64,000 nt of DNA from Sunxiuqinia sp965230765. GTDB lineage: Bacteria > Bacteroidota > Bacteroidia > Bacteroidales > Prolixibacteraceae. Of this stretch, positions 1 through 8,402 are shown piece by piece. Below the pieces are notes generated by a model, which did not search any database, was not told where the DNA came from, and saw only the letters and a list, made by a program, of their open reading frames with translations. Location of the stretch: NCBI GenBank assembly GCA_965230765.1, contig CBDDLR010000002.1:1105701-1169700 (forward strand). Direction: 5' to 3'. Position numbers and translations under genes: made by a program. How positions within the stretch are numbered: position 1 is the first letter of the stretch; every line of letters begins with the position of its first letter.

Positions 1-2
1 AA

Positions 3-443
3 AATGGGAGGCATGAACGGATGCACCGAGACTTAAAGGCTGCCTGTGCCAAGCCAGCTGCCTTTGATTTAAGGGCCCAGCAAAGGCGCTTAAACCAATT
101 TGTAAAAGAATATAACCATGTACGCCCACATGAAGCATTAAATATGGAAACACCTGCTTCTGTCCATGATTTTACAGCACGCCCGTTCCCCGAAAAAATA
201 GCCAACTTTGAGTATGAACCGGATATGAAAGTTTATAAGGTAACTAAAAATGGATCGATCAGATGGGGTGCTTATAACTGGGTATATTTATCAGCTTCTT
301 TAATGGGGAAATATGTAGGGGCATTAGAAATGGGAAATGGGATTTGGAGGGTATTTTATAGAAATGTATTTTTAGGATACTTCAATGAAAATGAATTAAG
401 AACTAAAGAAAAATCAGTAAGGCTTGAAACTAATTTAGTGTAA
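3..443 (+). CDS. IS481-like transposase, 3' part (cut by window edge)
   Basis: This is the C-terminal part of a DDE integrase-type transposase; the reading frame is open to the left edge, so the true start lies outside the window. The in-frame residues NGRHERMHRDLK just before the first ATG carry the last catalytic glutamate region of the rve fold. They are followed by EYNHVRPHEAL, which is characteristic of IS481/IS3-type integrases. The C-terminal 80 residues (FEYEPDMKVYKVTKNGSIRW onward) match the extra C-terminal domain typical of IS481 transposases. Such enzymes cut and join IS ends. Whether the upstream half is intact cannot be seen. The family call rests on motif recognition only. Confidence 0.8.
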   Translation, partial: NGRHERMHRDLKAACAKPAAFDLRAQQRRLNQFVKEYNHVRPHEALNMETPASVHDFTARPFPEKIANFEYEPDMKVYKVTKNGSIRWGAYNWVYLSASLMGKYVGALEMGNGIWRVFYRNVFLGYFNENELRTKEKSVRLETNLV

Positions 444-483
444 ACCCCAATATATAACTTGTGTAAACAATGTACCTTAACGA

Positions 484-560
484 ACATTCAGCTAAAGCTG
501 ACTTTTGTCTGGGGAACTTGCGTTCCCTATCATCCAAAAGAAATGTGCTTCAATGCTGAG
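484..560. repeat. 77-bp direct repeat, copy A
   Basis: These 77 bases recur without a mismatch at 1806-1882. The unit contains two small hairpins, CAGC-TAAA-GCTG and GGGAAC-TTGC-GTTCCC, so it resembles a REP/BIME or mobile palindromic unit. In this copy the outer arm preceding the repeat is degenerate, whereas in copy B the flanks extend it to GAAGCACATT/AATGTGCTTC. It lies just downstream of the IS481-like gene. Confidence 0.85.
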
Positions 561-562
561 CT

Positions 563-610
563 AAACCAAATTGAATGATACGATACATTAAAAATACAGC
601 TTTAACTGGG
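563..610. repeat. 48-bp diverged direct repeat, left copy
   Basis: This segment aligns without gaps to 8403-8450 at about 39 of 48 positions (shared ATGATAC, AAATACAGCTT). The two copies bracket most of the accessory region. They may be island end sites, or two members of a family of cassette-type intergenic sequences. No function is proven. Confidence 0.6.
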
Positions 611-675
611 CGTCGAGCCTAAACGTGCCACAACAAAACGCTAAAAGCAATTTGGAACCTGTCCTCTAACTCCCA

Positions 676-782
676 TAATATAAAAAGGGAGTACGCTAAA
701 TGGGTAAACCCATTGCTAATGTTTCATATATCCCGGTTAGGGGTGGATGGTCCCGGGATATATGAAATCCCTTTTTATATTA
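676..782. repeat. Nested perfect inverted repeats (large cruciform or RNA structure)
   Basis: An outer 15-bp perfect arm (676-690 with 768-782) encloses a 6-bp hairpin AATGGG-TAAA-CCCATT (699-714) and a second perfect 15-bp arm (722-736 with 753-767). The right arms of the two long stems abut, giving a three-way-junction layout. It lies in the leader of the small gene at 834. A further 14-bp inverted pair (552-565 with 807-820) brackets the whole block. I do not recognise a known RNA family. A transposable-element end or a cis-regulatory RNA are both possible. Confidence 0.7.
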
Positions 783-833
783 CTTCGTTATCAAACAGGA
801 ACTGCGTTTAGCTCAGCATTAGGCAACACAAAA

Positions 834-1139
834 ATGAACGATACTGCAACTATATCATGGATTTTTTTAGCGATTGGAATTGCATCTGAAAATATGCCTG
901 CTGATTACAAAAGTATTATGCAGATTGCTGACGGTATTAATCATGCTGTCCCTACAGATAAGGAAATGCAAACATCGATAAAATGGCTTTTTCAAAATGA
1001 TTTGATTTTAAAGAATGGTAAAAAATACTCATTGACTGATTCTGGAGCAAAGTTGATTAATGATTCTAAAGCAAACACAAAGACCTTGATGAAAATTTTG
1101 AATAATATAAAAAGTAAAATACAATCTGATTATGACTAA
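834..1139 (+). CDS. Small protein, winged-helix-like (hypothetical)
   Basis: This predicts a 101-residue protein with no signal peptide. I chose the ATG at 834 because the earlier in-frame ATG at 747 lies inside the palindromic structure at 676-782 and would add a low-complexity leader. The central part (PADYKSIMQIADGINHAVPT, then SIKWLFQNDLI and a GKKYSLTDSGAKLI wing) reads like a winged helix with a beta-hairpin wing. DNA binding is therefore a reasonable inference but not shown. The gene overlaps the following membrane-protein gene by 8 bases, so the two are probably translated together and may act as a pair. Confidence 0.65.
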   Translation: MNDTATISWIFLAIGIASENMPADYKSIMQIADGINHAVPTDKEMQTSIKWLFQNDLILKNGKKYSLTDSGAKLINDSKANTKTLMKILNNIKSKIQSDYD

Positions 1140-1665
1140 AAAAGACCTATTTCGATTAATTATAAAAATATTCGGACTTTATTCGATTATAACAACGATT
1201 TTTTCAGCATTGCCAAGCAATATTTCATGGGTTATTACGCAGATTGATATAACTGGAATTATTTGGCTTATTGGAACCGTAATTGTGATTGTTCTACTGT
1301 TTATGTTCCTTGTATACAAACCTGACAAGATTATCGGTTGGCTAAAACTGGATAGAGGATTTGATAACGATACAATTGAGTTTCAAAATTTCAATTCTGA
1401 AAATATCTTAAAACTTGCAGTAATCGTGATTGGTGGAATTTTATTATTAAAAAATATCCCTGCATTTTTGAGTCATACTCTTTTTGCATTTAAATCATCG
1501 GTTCAGACAGATTTTGAATCAAACAGGATTATTAAATACGGAGAACTAAAAGATTATATTTACTGGCTAACCAGTTTTCTAAATATCGTGATTGGATATT
1601 TAATGTTGACAAATTACAATTACATCAGTCGGATATTGAAAAAGAAAAATGAAACAAATGAATAG
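1132..1665 (+). CDS. Four-helix integral membrane protein, unknown function
   Basis: This 177-residue protein shows four hydrophobic segments at about residues 6-25, 40-62, 93-113 and 143-162, and its C-terminus is basic (LKKKNE). No catalytic motif is visible and I do not recognise the family. Its start overlaps the end of the winged-helix-like gene by 8 bases, suggesting a two-gene unit. Downstream lies an imperfect palindromic intergenic region rather than another gene of the unit. This fits a self-contained cassette layout. Confidence 0.6.
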   Translation: MTKKDLFRLIIKIFGLYSIITTIFSALPSNISWVITQIDITGIIWLIGTVIVIVLLFMFLVYKPDKIIGWLKLDRGFDNDTIEFQNFNSENILKLAVIVIGGILLLKNIPAFLSHTLFAFKSSVQTDFESNRIIKYGELKDYIYWLTSFLNIVIGYLMLTNYNYISRILKKKNETNE

Positions 1666-1672
1666 TTACGTT

Positions 1673-1804
1673 GCCTAACAATGTGTCATACGTAATGGCG
1701 GGGAAAGCAGTAGATGTCAAGGGTTGTGGCTCACATCAACACTATCTCGGTTTGATAGCAAAGTGCTCTGAAATCCGCCACTACGCATACACTCAACGTT
1801 GAAG
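1673..1804. repeat. attC-like imperfect palindromic intergenic site
   Basis: The region starts with GCCTAAC (1673-1679), which fits the RYYYAAC box of integron attC sites, and ends near CAACGTTGAAG. Between them CGTAATGGCGG (1691-1701) pairs with CCGCCACTACG (1775-1785) with one mismatch, and weaker pairing continues outward (GTGTCATA with CATACAC). The right-hand box GTTGAAG misses the GTTRRRY consensus by one base. The 77-bp repeat copy B starts at the next bases. The structure is visible; recombination activity is inference. Confidence 0.45.
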
Positions 1805-1805
1805 C

Positions 1806-1882
1806 ACATTCAGCTAAAGCTGACTTTTGTCTGGGGAACTTGCGTTCCCTATCATCCAAAAGAAATGTGCTTCAATGCTGAG
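1806..1882. repeat. 77-bp direct repeat, copy B
   Basis: This copy is identical over 77 bases to 484-560. Here the flanks give a longer outer stem, GAAGCACATT with AATGTGCTTC, around the two internal hairpins. It occupies the leader of the lipoprotein gene starting at 1934 and explains the spurious upstream reading-frame extension there. Confidence 0.85.
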
Positions 1883-1933
1883 GGAATAAGCAACCAAAAA
1901 AGCAATGAAGCATCTATCAAAAAAATAAAAACT

Positions 1934-2779
1934 ATGAACGAAAAATTGATTTGCTTAATCCTAATTGGAGTTTTGATATTTGGTTGTCAGAAAGATGAAT
2001 TTGATAGAAACTCACTTTTAAGCTCTGAAGGACTAAATTTGTGGTGGAATCATAAAATCTTTGGAGAAGAAGGAAGAGGATTTGTATTTGAGTTTTACGA
2101 AGCCCAACGTTTTGAGAATTTCTATGAATTAATCTTTGAATACAAAATTGACAATAAACAGAGAAGTATCGATATTTATTTAATTGACAAAATTGACGAA
2201 GGAAAATGTCCTGTATTTCCAAGTCCAAATAAAACAGATAATCTATGCATTTCAGATGGAGATTTTTTTATACCTGAGAATTCTCTTAAATCGGGAGATT
2301 ATACTTTTACGGTTAGAACTTTTGATTTTTCGATTCAATCAAATTTCTTGATTAGTGAAAATAAAGTTTCATTGGAGATTCCAGAAAACCAATATTTTTC
2401 ATGTTCAATTAAAGACGTTTTTCCTACACCAACAGATTTATTATACGGTAGTGTAATTTTTAATGGAGAAGAAAAAACGGAGTTTGCTAATGAGTTTTTC
2501 GAAAAATTAAAAGCAATTGGACTAAAGGATACTATCGTCTCAAATCCCCCATTCAATTTAAATGTGGATGAAACAGGGAAAACAATTGACAGGCACTGGG
2601 AGCCAGACAAGCATAGTTTATCTTTTCTCTATTCCATGGACATCAGCTTTCGTACAATTTTTGAATTATCAAAAGAACATTTCAATAAATATGATTTGAA
2701 TATTTATTTGTTTAGCAGTAATGGAGACCAAGCAAGCTTGAGTAAAAGGCATGGGATAAATGTAGTATACGTTAACTAA
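1934..2779 (+). CDS. Lipoprotein of unknown function
   Basis: This predicts 281 residues beginning MNEKLICLILIGVLIFGC, a lipoprotein signal with the lipidated cysteine at residue 18. I reject the longer frame from 1799 because its first 45 codons run through the 77-bp repeat. The mature part is acidic and aromatic-rich, with beta-type spacing (FVFEFYEAQRFENFYELIFE), and has no recognisable catalytic motif. It is probably anchored on the periplasmic face or the cell surface. It stands alone between two structured intergenic regions on the same strand as its neighbours. Function unknown. Confidence 0.65.
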   Translation: MNEKLICLILIGVLIFGCQKDEFDRNSLLSSEGLNLWWNHKIFGEEGRGFVFEFYEAQRFENFYELIFEYKIDNKQRSIDIYLIDKIDEGKCPVFPSPNKTDNLCISDGDFFIPENSLKSGDYTFTVRTFDFSIQSNFLISENKVSLEIPENQYFSCSIKDVFPTPTDLLYGSVIFNGEEKTEFANEFFEKLKAIGLKDTIVSNPPFNLNVDETGKTIDRHWEPDKHSLSFLYSMDISFRTIFELSKEHFNKYDLNIYLFSSNGDQASLSKRHGINVVYVN

Positions 2780-2958
2780 AAATGAAAAAACGCACTGTAA
2801 CAAATTGCAATATGGCAGGCGGGGCATTTATCGGTTTGACAAGTCAAACCTTCCGGCTACTCCCCTGCGGGACTGACTGGATTTCTATTGAAAATCCGCC
2901 CCGACAACATGTACAAACCCTTCAAGTGTAAAAACGACACTGCCAAATAATAAACAGA
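2780..2958. repeat. Structured intergenic region, weak attC-like resemblance
   Basis: The stretch holds GTAACAAATTGCAATATGGC followed by a GGCGG block (2818-2822) that can pair with CCGCC (2896-2900), with a GC-rich centre quite unlike the flanking AT-rich genes. Layout and composition resemble the site at 1673-1804, but pairing is weaker. I see no gene in it. Confidence 0.3.
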
Positions 2959-2988
2959 ATGAGAAAATTATTATTTAAACCCAATAAA

Positions 2989-4305
2989 ATGAATTTAAAA
3001 ACATTGACCTTATTAGCAATTTGTATTACAATCTTAAATAGTTGCTCAACGGAAAAAACAATTAAACTTCCATTAACTCATCAGCAAGGATATGGTTATT
3101 TTAACTCTGCACTTGGTGGAATTTCTCCATACTCCGAAGACGAAAATAATCCATGGAAAAAAACATATTTGTCAGTAACAGGAGCTCCAGAAAATTGGAC
3201 TGACATTAAATTTGGAGACATTGAGACAAATATTTACCAATCAGTTTATCAAAACTATTTAGTTGGAAACATAACACAAGAGAGATATGAAGAATTACAA
3301 AAATCTTGGGATTGGAAACCTGATACCCTTGAACTATCAAAAGAACCGTTGAAAACTAAGATAGCATTTGCTTTTGGTAAAGACTCAGCAGGAATAACAA
3401 ACATGATAGTTGATGCAAATAACAATCTTGATTTTAGTGACGATAAAAGTTTCATTCCATTTAATTATTCCCCAAGAGAAAAAATCAATAAAGATTCAAT
3501 TGCATCAATTAATTCAATCAAAGTTTCATTTGAGAGATTGATTGACAACAAAAAACAGTTACTCACAGTCCCTCTCTTTATCGTGCATATGAGTCAATAC
3601 AATATGTTTATGTGTAATTTTCCACAACATTCAGTAGCTGATTATGAAGGAAAAAAAATTGCAGTTTGTTCTAATGGTTTTACCAATTTATCATTTAAAA
3701 ACCCAAATATTGTATTGTTGACAGATAGCCTAAACAAAGGTGATAAAATCAGTCATGAACAGTTAATAGCAAAAAATGAATTCATTGAAATCAATGGAAA
3801 GCTATATAAGAATATCGGTGTAAATTTAAATAGCAATACTTTGGAATTAGAAGAAATGACAATACCAAAGAGTAAATTGTATTCAACACAGATTGGATTT
3901 AAATCATTTTCTTTTAACGGTAGCGATTTTATTACAGAATCTCAAATATCATCTGAACAATTGAAAGGTAAATATATCTTGCTCGATTTTTGGGCGGTTT
4001 GGTGTGGACCATGTCGACAAGAAATCCCAAACTTGAAAGAACTCTATGAAAAAACTGATAGAGACAAATTTGAAATTGTGGGAATAGTTGGAGATAGCCC
4101 ATCAAAAGCTCTTAAAGAGATGATAGAAAAAGACTCTATTAACTGGACTCAAATACTTTCGACCGATTCCAATAAAATCAAGGAAACATTTGGGGTTCAT
4201 GGATACCCAACTACTTTTCTTGTAAATCCTGATGGTATAATCGTAGCAAAAAATCTACGCGGAAAAGAATTGGAAAATAAAGTGCTTGGATTGCTTAATG
4301 AATAA
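2989..4305 (+). CDS. Thioredoxin-domain lipoprotein (TlpA/ResA-like)
   Basis: This 438-residue protein starts with a lipoprotein signal ending LNSC. The ATG at 2989 is preferred to that at 2959 because it gives a clean signal peptide. A large N-terminal region of unknown fold precedes a C-terminal thioredoxin domain with the active site WCGPC around residues 338-342. The following RQEIPNLKELYE helix and the cis-proline loop YPTTFLVNPDG are typical of TlpA/ResA proteins. These reduce or isomerise disulfides in the envelope. The substrate is unknown, and no cytochrome maturation genes adjoin. It sits as a single gene between GC-rich structured spacers. Confidence 0.8.
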   Translation: MNLKTLTLLAICITILNSCSTEKTIKLPLTHQQGYGYFNSALGGISPYSEDENNPWKKTYLSVTGAPENWTDIKFGDIETNIYQSVYQNYLVGNITQERYEELQKSWDWKPDTLELSKEPLKTKIAFAFGKDSAGITNMIVDANNNLDFSDDKSFIPFNYSPREKINKDSIASINSIKVSFERLIDNKKQLLTVPLFIVHMSQYNMFMCNFPQHSVADYEGKKIAVCSNGFTNLSFKNPNIVLLTDSLNKGDKISHEQLIAKNEFIEINGKLYKNIGVNLNSNTLELEEMTIPKSKLYSTQIGFKSFSFNGSDFITESQISSEQLKGKYILLDFWAVWCGPCRQEIPNLKELYEKTDRDKFEIVGIVGDSPSKALKEMIEKDSINWTQILSTDSNKIKETFGVHGYPTTFLVNPDGIIVAKNLRGKELENKVLGLLNE

Positions 4306-4523
4306 ACACCAGAAGGTAACAAAGCGTAATTTTTAGAGCAGGGTTCGTGGTATGTCGTTCGTTGGATTCTCGCATCGCAGTTCATGTGCTCGCGGACAGG
4401 AACTCGCTCCCAAATCCGACACAGTAACATGCACTATACCGTTCAGCAATTAGGTAAGAAAGATTTTTGGGAACTATGATATAATATAGGAAAGATACTA
4501 TTAATAAACTAAAAAGTTAAACT

Positions 4524-5546
4524 ATGGCAAATCTCAAAGAAATCACATTCGCAAATTGTAACCTTTACAACTTACAGCTTCCAAATAAACCGATGTATCG
4601 AGGGAGCAAATGGACTCAAGAACAATACGATAAAAAAATTGAATGGACGAGCACCATTATTCAATCAATAGGTGCTGATATTATTGGCTTTCAAGAACTG
4701 TGGCATGCAGATGCACTAGTGGAAGTGTTTGAAAAATCAAGGCTTTTGGATGATTATACCTTAATGGCAAGTCCTGCTAATGGATCAAAGATCATTTGTG
4801 CAGCAGCGGTGCGAAAGAGCTTATCTCCAAGTGCTCCAGAATGGATTACAGACTTTCCCGATAAATTTAAACTAGAAAGTAAGGGAGATGATCCTCAGAC
4901 ACCAGACATACAAGTGAACATTGATAGTTATTCTCGCCCTGTATTGCGTTTCGCAATTGAACCTCGAAATAATCATAAAATATATTTTTGCGTCTGTCAT
5001 TTTAAGTCAAAAGCACCCACACAAATATGGAAGAATCAATGGTACAAAGACGATAAAGATTTTTATTCTCCTCACTCAGAAGGTATTGGTTCTGCCCTAT
5101 CAACAATACGACGCACGGCTGAAGCAGCTGCACTACGTATGACACTTGTGGATGAATTGAAAGATACGGATAAACCAATGGTGGTATTAGGTGACTTAAA
5201 CGATTCGCAGTTAAGTAATACCTTAAATGTAATAACTGGACAACCCACTTATCTTTCCGTGTTATCCAAAGGAGGTAGTGATTCTGACTTATATTCTGTT
5301 GCGACTCTGCAAGAATATAGAAGTTTACGTGATGTTTATTACACACACATACACAAGAATATCAAAGAATCATTGGATCACATTTTAGTGTCCCAAGAGT
5401 TTTATGATAATAGCAAAAAACGCATTCGGGCTTTTTCAGGTATGGAATTGATAAACGATCATTTAAATACGGAAGAGCACAAAGAGGTTGGTTCTTCTGA
5501 TCACGGAATTGTAAAGGCAACATTTAGGTATAAGCCTGAAAACTGA
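4524..5546 (+). CDS. Endonuclease/exonuclease/phosphatase family protein
   Basis: This 340-residue protein has the EEP fold signature. An N-terminal ITFANCNLYNL strand is followed by FQELWHAD with the metal-binding glutamate, then VCHFKSK with a catalytic histidine, GDLNDSQ with the catalytic Asp and Asn, and a terminal SSDHGIV with the Asp-His pair. Members hydrolyse phosphodiester bonds in nucleic acids, phosphoinositides or sphingolipids. No signal peptide is seen, so a cytoplasmic nuclease or phosphatase is likely, but the substrate cannot be read from sequence. A 218-bp spacer with a GC-rich centre precedes it. Confidence 0.8.
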   Translation: MANLKEITFANCNLYNLQLPNKPMYRGSKWTQEQYDKKIEWTSTIIQSIGADIIGFQELWHADALVEVFEKSRLLDDYTLMASPANGSKIICAAAVRKSLSPSAPEWITDFPDKFKLESKGDDPQTPDIQVNIDSYSRPVLRFAIEPRNNHKIYFCVCHFKSKAPTQIWKNQWYKDDKDFYSPHSEGIGSALSTIRRTAEAAALRMTLVDELKDTDKPMVVLGDLNDSQLSNTLNVITGQPTYLSVLSKGGSDSDLYSVATLQEYRSLRDVYYTHIHKNIKESLDHILVSQEFYDNSKKRIRAFSGMELINDHLNTEEHKEVGSSDHGIVKATFRYKPEN

Positions 5547-5675
5547 AAAACGAATTAACGATGAAAAAATAATGGTTTACAATTATATAAATTGTAAAAG
5601 AAAACCTATTGCTTAAATTTTGTATAAATAATGGCAGGCGTAGTGGTAAATATTAAAGTTTGAAAATTAGATAAT

Positions 5676-6632
5676 ATGAAAATTAAAAAAATGGTGATTG
5701 GATTGTTATTGTTTTTTTCACTACAATCATTCTCACAAGAAAATCCCTTCCTTAAATCTTTCTCATGGGATCATCCTTCAGAGAAAATTGAATTTGTTTA
5801 CAAGACAGTTGAAGGGCATGAGATAAAGGCAAATATCTTTTTGCCAAAATCAAAAGGACTACATCCTGTTCTGATTTATTTTCATGGGGGCGGATTTATT
5901 TTTGGAAACAGGGACAGTGGATTAAATGAAAGGCTAAAAAATAAACTGCTTGATTCGGGTTATGCGGTAATTTCTGCTGATTACCGCTTAGTTCCTGAGA
6001 CAAAACTTGACCAGATAATGACCGATGCGTTAGATATTGTAAATTGGGTAAGGGAAAACGGATTAGAAGAGTTCAATATTAATACCAATCAGATTGCCGT
6101 TGCAGGTGGTTCAGCAGGAGGATATTTGGCACTTATAACTGGATTTAACAAGAAATCAGCCCCTAATGCAATAATTGATATATCTGCACCTACAGGGTTT
6201 TCTTCAAAAGTCATCGAAGTTGGAGATTTGTCAATATTGAAACAGCCAGGACCATATGAAATTGTCAAAGACTCAATAGTTTCATACGGCGACTATGATA
6301 CAAGAATGAAATTGTGGAGATTCCTTACTAGAAACAATTTAGGAATATATCAGACTTTTGGTTTTGACCCGGGCAAAGAGCCTGAAAAACTGAAAAAATA
6401 TACGTTAGTTGACAATATAAAACCTGATTATCCCCCAACATTGATTGTTCATGCAAAAAATGACCCTGCTGTTAGTTTAAAACAAGTAGAGGATTTTTAT
6501 AACTTATTGAAAGGAATGAATATCAAGACGGAACTGTACATTGTTGAAAATGGTCACAGCAATGAGTTACTAAGGCAAAATAATAAGGCAATTGATAAAA
6601 TCATTGAATTCTTAAACAACGAAATACGATGA
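5676..6632 (+). CDS. Secreted alpha/beta hydrolase (HSL-type esterase)
   Basis: This 318-residue protein has a Sec signal (MKIKKMVIGLLLFFSLQSFS) and an alpha/beta hydrolase fold of the hormone-sensitive-lipase type. HGGGF forms the oxyanion hole, GGSAGG contains the nucleophilic serine, the acid is probably the Asp in HAKNDPAV, and the histidine is in ENGHSNEL. Such enzymes hydrolyse short-chain esters or deacetylate carbohydrates. Export to the periplasm is inferred from the signal. It is the last of the same-strand single genes before the IS. Confidence 0.82.
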   Translation: MKIKKMVIGLLLFFSLQSFSQENPFLKSFSWDHPSEKIEFVYKTVEGHEIKANIFLPKSKGLHPVLIYFHGGGFIFGNRDSGLNERLKNKLLDSGYAVISADYRLVPETKLDQIMTDALDIVNWVRENGLEEFNINTNQIAVAGGSAGGYLALITGFNKKSAPNAIIDISAPTGFSSKVIEVGDLSILKQPGPYEIVKDSIVSYGDYDTRMKLWRFLTRNNLGIYQTFGFDPGKEPEKLKKYTLVDNIKPDYPPTLIVHAKNDPAVSLKQVEDFYNLLKGMNIKTELYIVENGHSNELLRQNNKAIDKIIEFLNNEIR

Positions 6633-6860
6633 TAGAAGAAAAAAAAAGTATAATTTCTTATTGCGGTTTTTACTGTGCAGGCATCTTCCGAAGTAAAGCG
6701 TTAAAATGTAAATCGGGAAAATCTCATTGATAGGTTTACCCGATTTTGATTGGTGATAATATCCGTTTCTCTGTTTCGATTGATTTTAGGGCTAAAAAAC
6801 GCCTATTTTGGACATAGTTTTCCCTTTTGCATTGAGGTTATTGTATAAATTGATTTGATT

Positions 6861-8222
6861 TTAGGCCACTTGCCTTTCTTGTTTTTCGAGTGCCATCTTT
6901 TGAGCTATCCTCACGGCATTGGCAGTATGCACCCCAAAGAAAATCCAGAGTTCTTCATTGTTCTGGGTCATGGCCCTTATTTTCTTTAAGCCGTAGTGTT
7001 CTTTTTCTGTTCCGAAACTTCCTTCCATTCGTGTGGCTCTTTCTTTGCGAAGCACAGAATGAAGTATTTTTCGGTGCTGTTCATGTTTTCCTGCCCTGCC
7101 TTTTCGTTTAAATCCATGAATGATATTTTCTTTTTTGCAATAGGTGCGGTTGGCATTGGTTGCATAAATATCATCGCCGGAAAGGTGTGTTAGTTTACCA
7201 ACCAGTTCGCGACCGTAGCGGACAGATTGTTTAAGTCTTATTCCCTCATGAAAAGCACTAAAACTTATGTGCTCGATAAAATTAACCCCTCCGAATTGTA
7301 TCATATTTACTTTGGCCCCAAATTCAACAGGTTTAACTTCTTTTCCTCTTACAATGGGGCGGATATAGGATTTTGAAAGGCTGACTATACGGTCGGGCAC
7401 ACTTTTCCCTGTCTCAAAAATCTCTTGTTGTTGGGAGAGTACCGTGGTTATTATTTCGATTTGGCGATAATACCTGGTTGGCATGGTAAACCCATCAGGA
7501 TGGCCCTGCTGTGTTTCTTCCAGCAAGTGTAACAATTTATTGAGCAAGTGTAGTAAACCCCGGGTAAGTACCCTGCGCTCTTTTTTCGACTTCCTGCGCT
7601 TTCGGCTATAATAGCTATATCTTTCTTTTTGTTTGAGATATTTGGTTCGGGGTGTTCGTATCTTTAAATACTTACAGCTTAATTTCAATTGACCGTAGCA
7701 CCAGTCTGCACTTTCCCACAATAGTTTTACATTAGTGGGATAACGCATTGCAGTTTCGTAACATGTTGCGTCGGTAAGCATGATGTTGGGATGCTCGATA
7801 AATGCCTTCCAGTGTTTTGCTAATACCTTTTGAGCTTCACTAATGGACAAGCTTGATGACAGGAAGGTACGTATCTGACTGACAATTTTATAATTGGTAA
7901 GCCTTTCGCCTTGAAGCCAGATGTCGCAAAAGAGTTGAAAATGAATGTTCCCGTTTAAATGTTCAATCAATTTCCGGTCGGAACAGCCCACATAAGACTT
8001 AAGAAACATCAATGCAATCATCCCCTTGGGACTAAAAATACGGGAAGGCCCTTTCTTGTGTTCCTTGATTTTGAAGTGGTGGACTAAGTCATCCCAGGGA
8101 ATGGCAACATAAAGTTTACCAATTTCTGAGGCTAAAAATGAATTCCAATAAAGTGAAAATTCCTGACGTGGAGAATTGAAGTTAATTTCAAGGGGCGTTT
8201 CATAAATTCTTTGTACTTTCAT
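6861..8222 (-). CDS. IS5/IS1182-like DDE transposase
   Basis: This 453-residue transposase has an N-terminal DUF772-like region (PWDDLVHHF, FSPKGMIALMFLKSYVGCSD) and a DDE core. Likely catalytic residues are the Asp in MLTDATCYET, the Asp in GDDIYATNANR, and the Glu in RMEGSFGTEKEHYG. A basic insert (YYSRKRRKSKKERR) lies between the first two. I chose the ATG at 8222; a TTG three codons upstream is less likely. It fills most of a 1.66-kb element bounded by imperfect inverted repeats, so it is probably active or recently active. The exact IS family needs comparison with a reference IS set. Confidence 0.85.
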   Translation of the reverse strand: MKVQRIYETPLEINFNSPRQEFSLYWNSFLASEIGKLYVAIPWDDLVHHFKIKEHKKGPSRIFSPKGMIALMFLKSYVGCSDRKLIEHLNGNIHFQLFCDIWLQGERLTNYKIVSQIRTFLSSSLSISEAQKVLAKHWKAFIEHPNIMLTDATCYETAMRYPTNVKLLWESADWCYGQLKLSCKYLKIRTPRTKYLKQKERYSYYSRKRRKSKKERRVLTRGLLHLLNKLLHLLEETQQGHPDGFTMPTRYYRQIEIITTVLSQQQEIFETGKSVPDRIVSLSKSYIRPIVRGKEVKPVEFGAKVNMIQFGGVNFIEHISFSAFHEGIRLKQSVRYGRELVGKLTHLSGDDIYATNANRTYCKKENIIHGFKRKGRAGKHEQHRKILHSVLRKERATRMEGSFGTEKEHYGLKKIRAMTQNNEELWIFFGVHTANAVRIAQKMALEKQERQVA

Positions 8223-8290
8223 ACAACACAATTTTGAAAATTACCCCGATTTTAGGTGGTTCATGCCTTTTTCGGGGTTTTTCTTAAAGA

Positions 8291-8330
8291 TAACAAAACC
8301 TATCGACTTAATTGTCAATAGGTTTTGTTA
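8291..8330. terminator. Perfect 13-bp hairpin inside the IS end
   Basis: TAACAAAACCTAT (8291-8303) pairs exactly with ATAGGTTTTGTTA (8318-8330) around a 14-base loop. It lies about 70 bases upstream of the transposase start, near the IS right end. Such hairpins commonly shield transposase genes from outside transcription. It lacks a long T run, so terminator function is an inference. Confidence 0.45.
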
Positions 8331-8402
8331 CTTATGAACATCCCTGTGCAGCATGCCCAAAATATAAGAATATAGGGAAATAGAAAAGTAAAACGGCACA
8401 AC

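Larger units (their letters stand above)
6681..8343 (-). mobile_element. Complete insertion sequence with 8-bp target duplication
   Basis: The ends are GCATCTTCCGAAGTAA at the left and, reverse-complemented, GGATGTTCATAAGTAA at the right; 12 of 16 positions agree. The element is flanked by CTGTGCAG at 6673-6680 and 8344-8351, an exact 8-bp duplication. It is 1663 bp long and carries one transposase gene on the minus strand. A perfect 13-bp hairpin (8291-8303 with 8318-8330) lies inside the right end, upstream of the transposase, and may stop incoming transcription. The intact duplication suggests a recent insertion. Confidence 0.75.

Noticed and set aside
747..833. Upstream extension of the small wHTH-like gene starting at 747
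   Set aside because: The extra codons run through a perfect palindrome and do not look coding; the ATG at 834 starts the conserved-looking part.
1799..1933. N-terminal extension of the lipoprotein gene from 1799
   Set aside because: It translates the 77-bp repeat and would hide the lipoprotein signal that starts at 1934.
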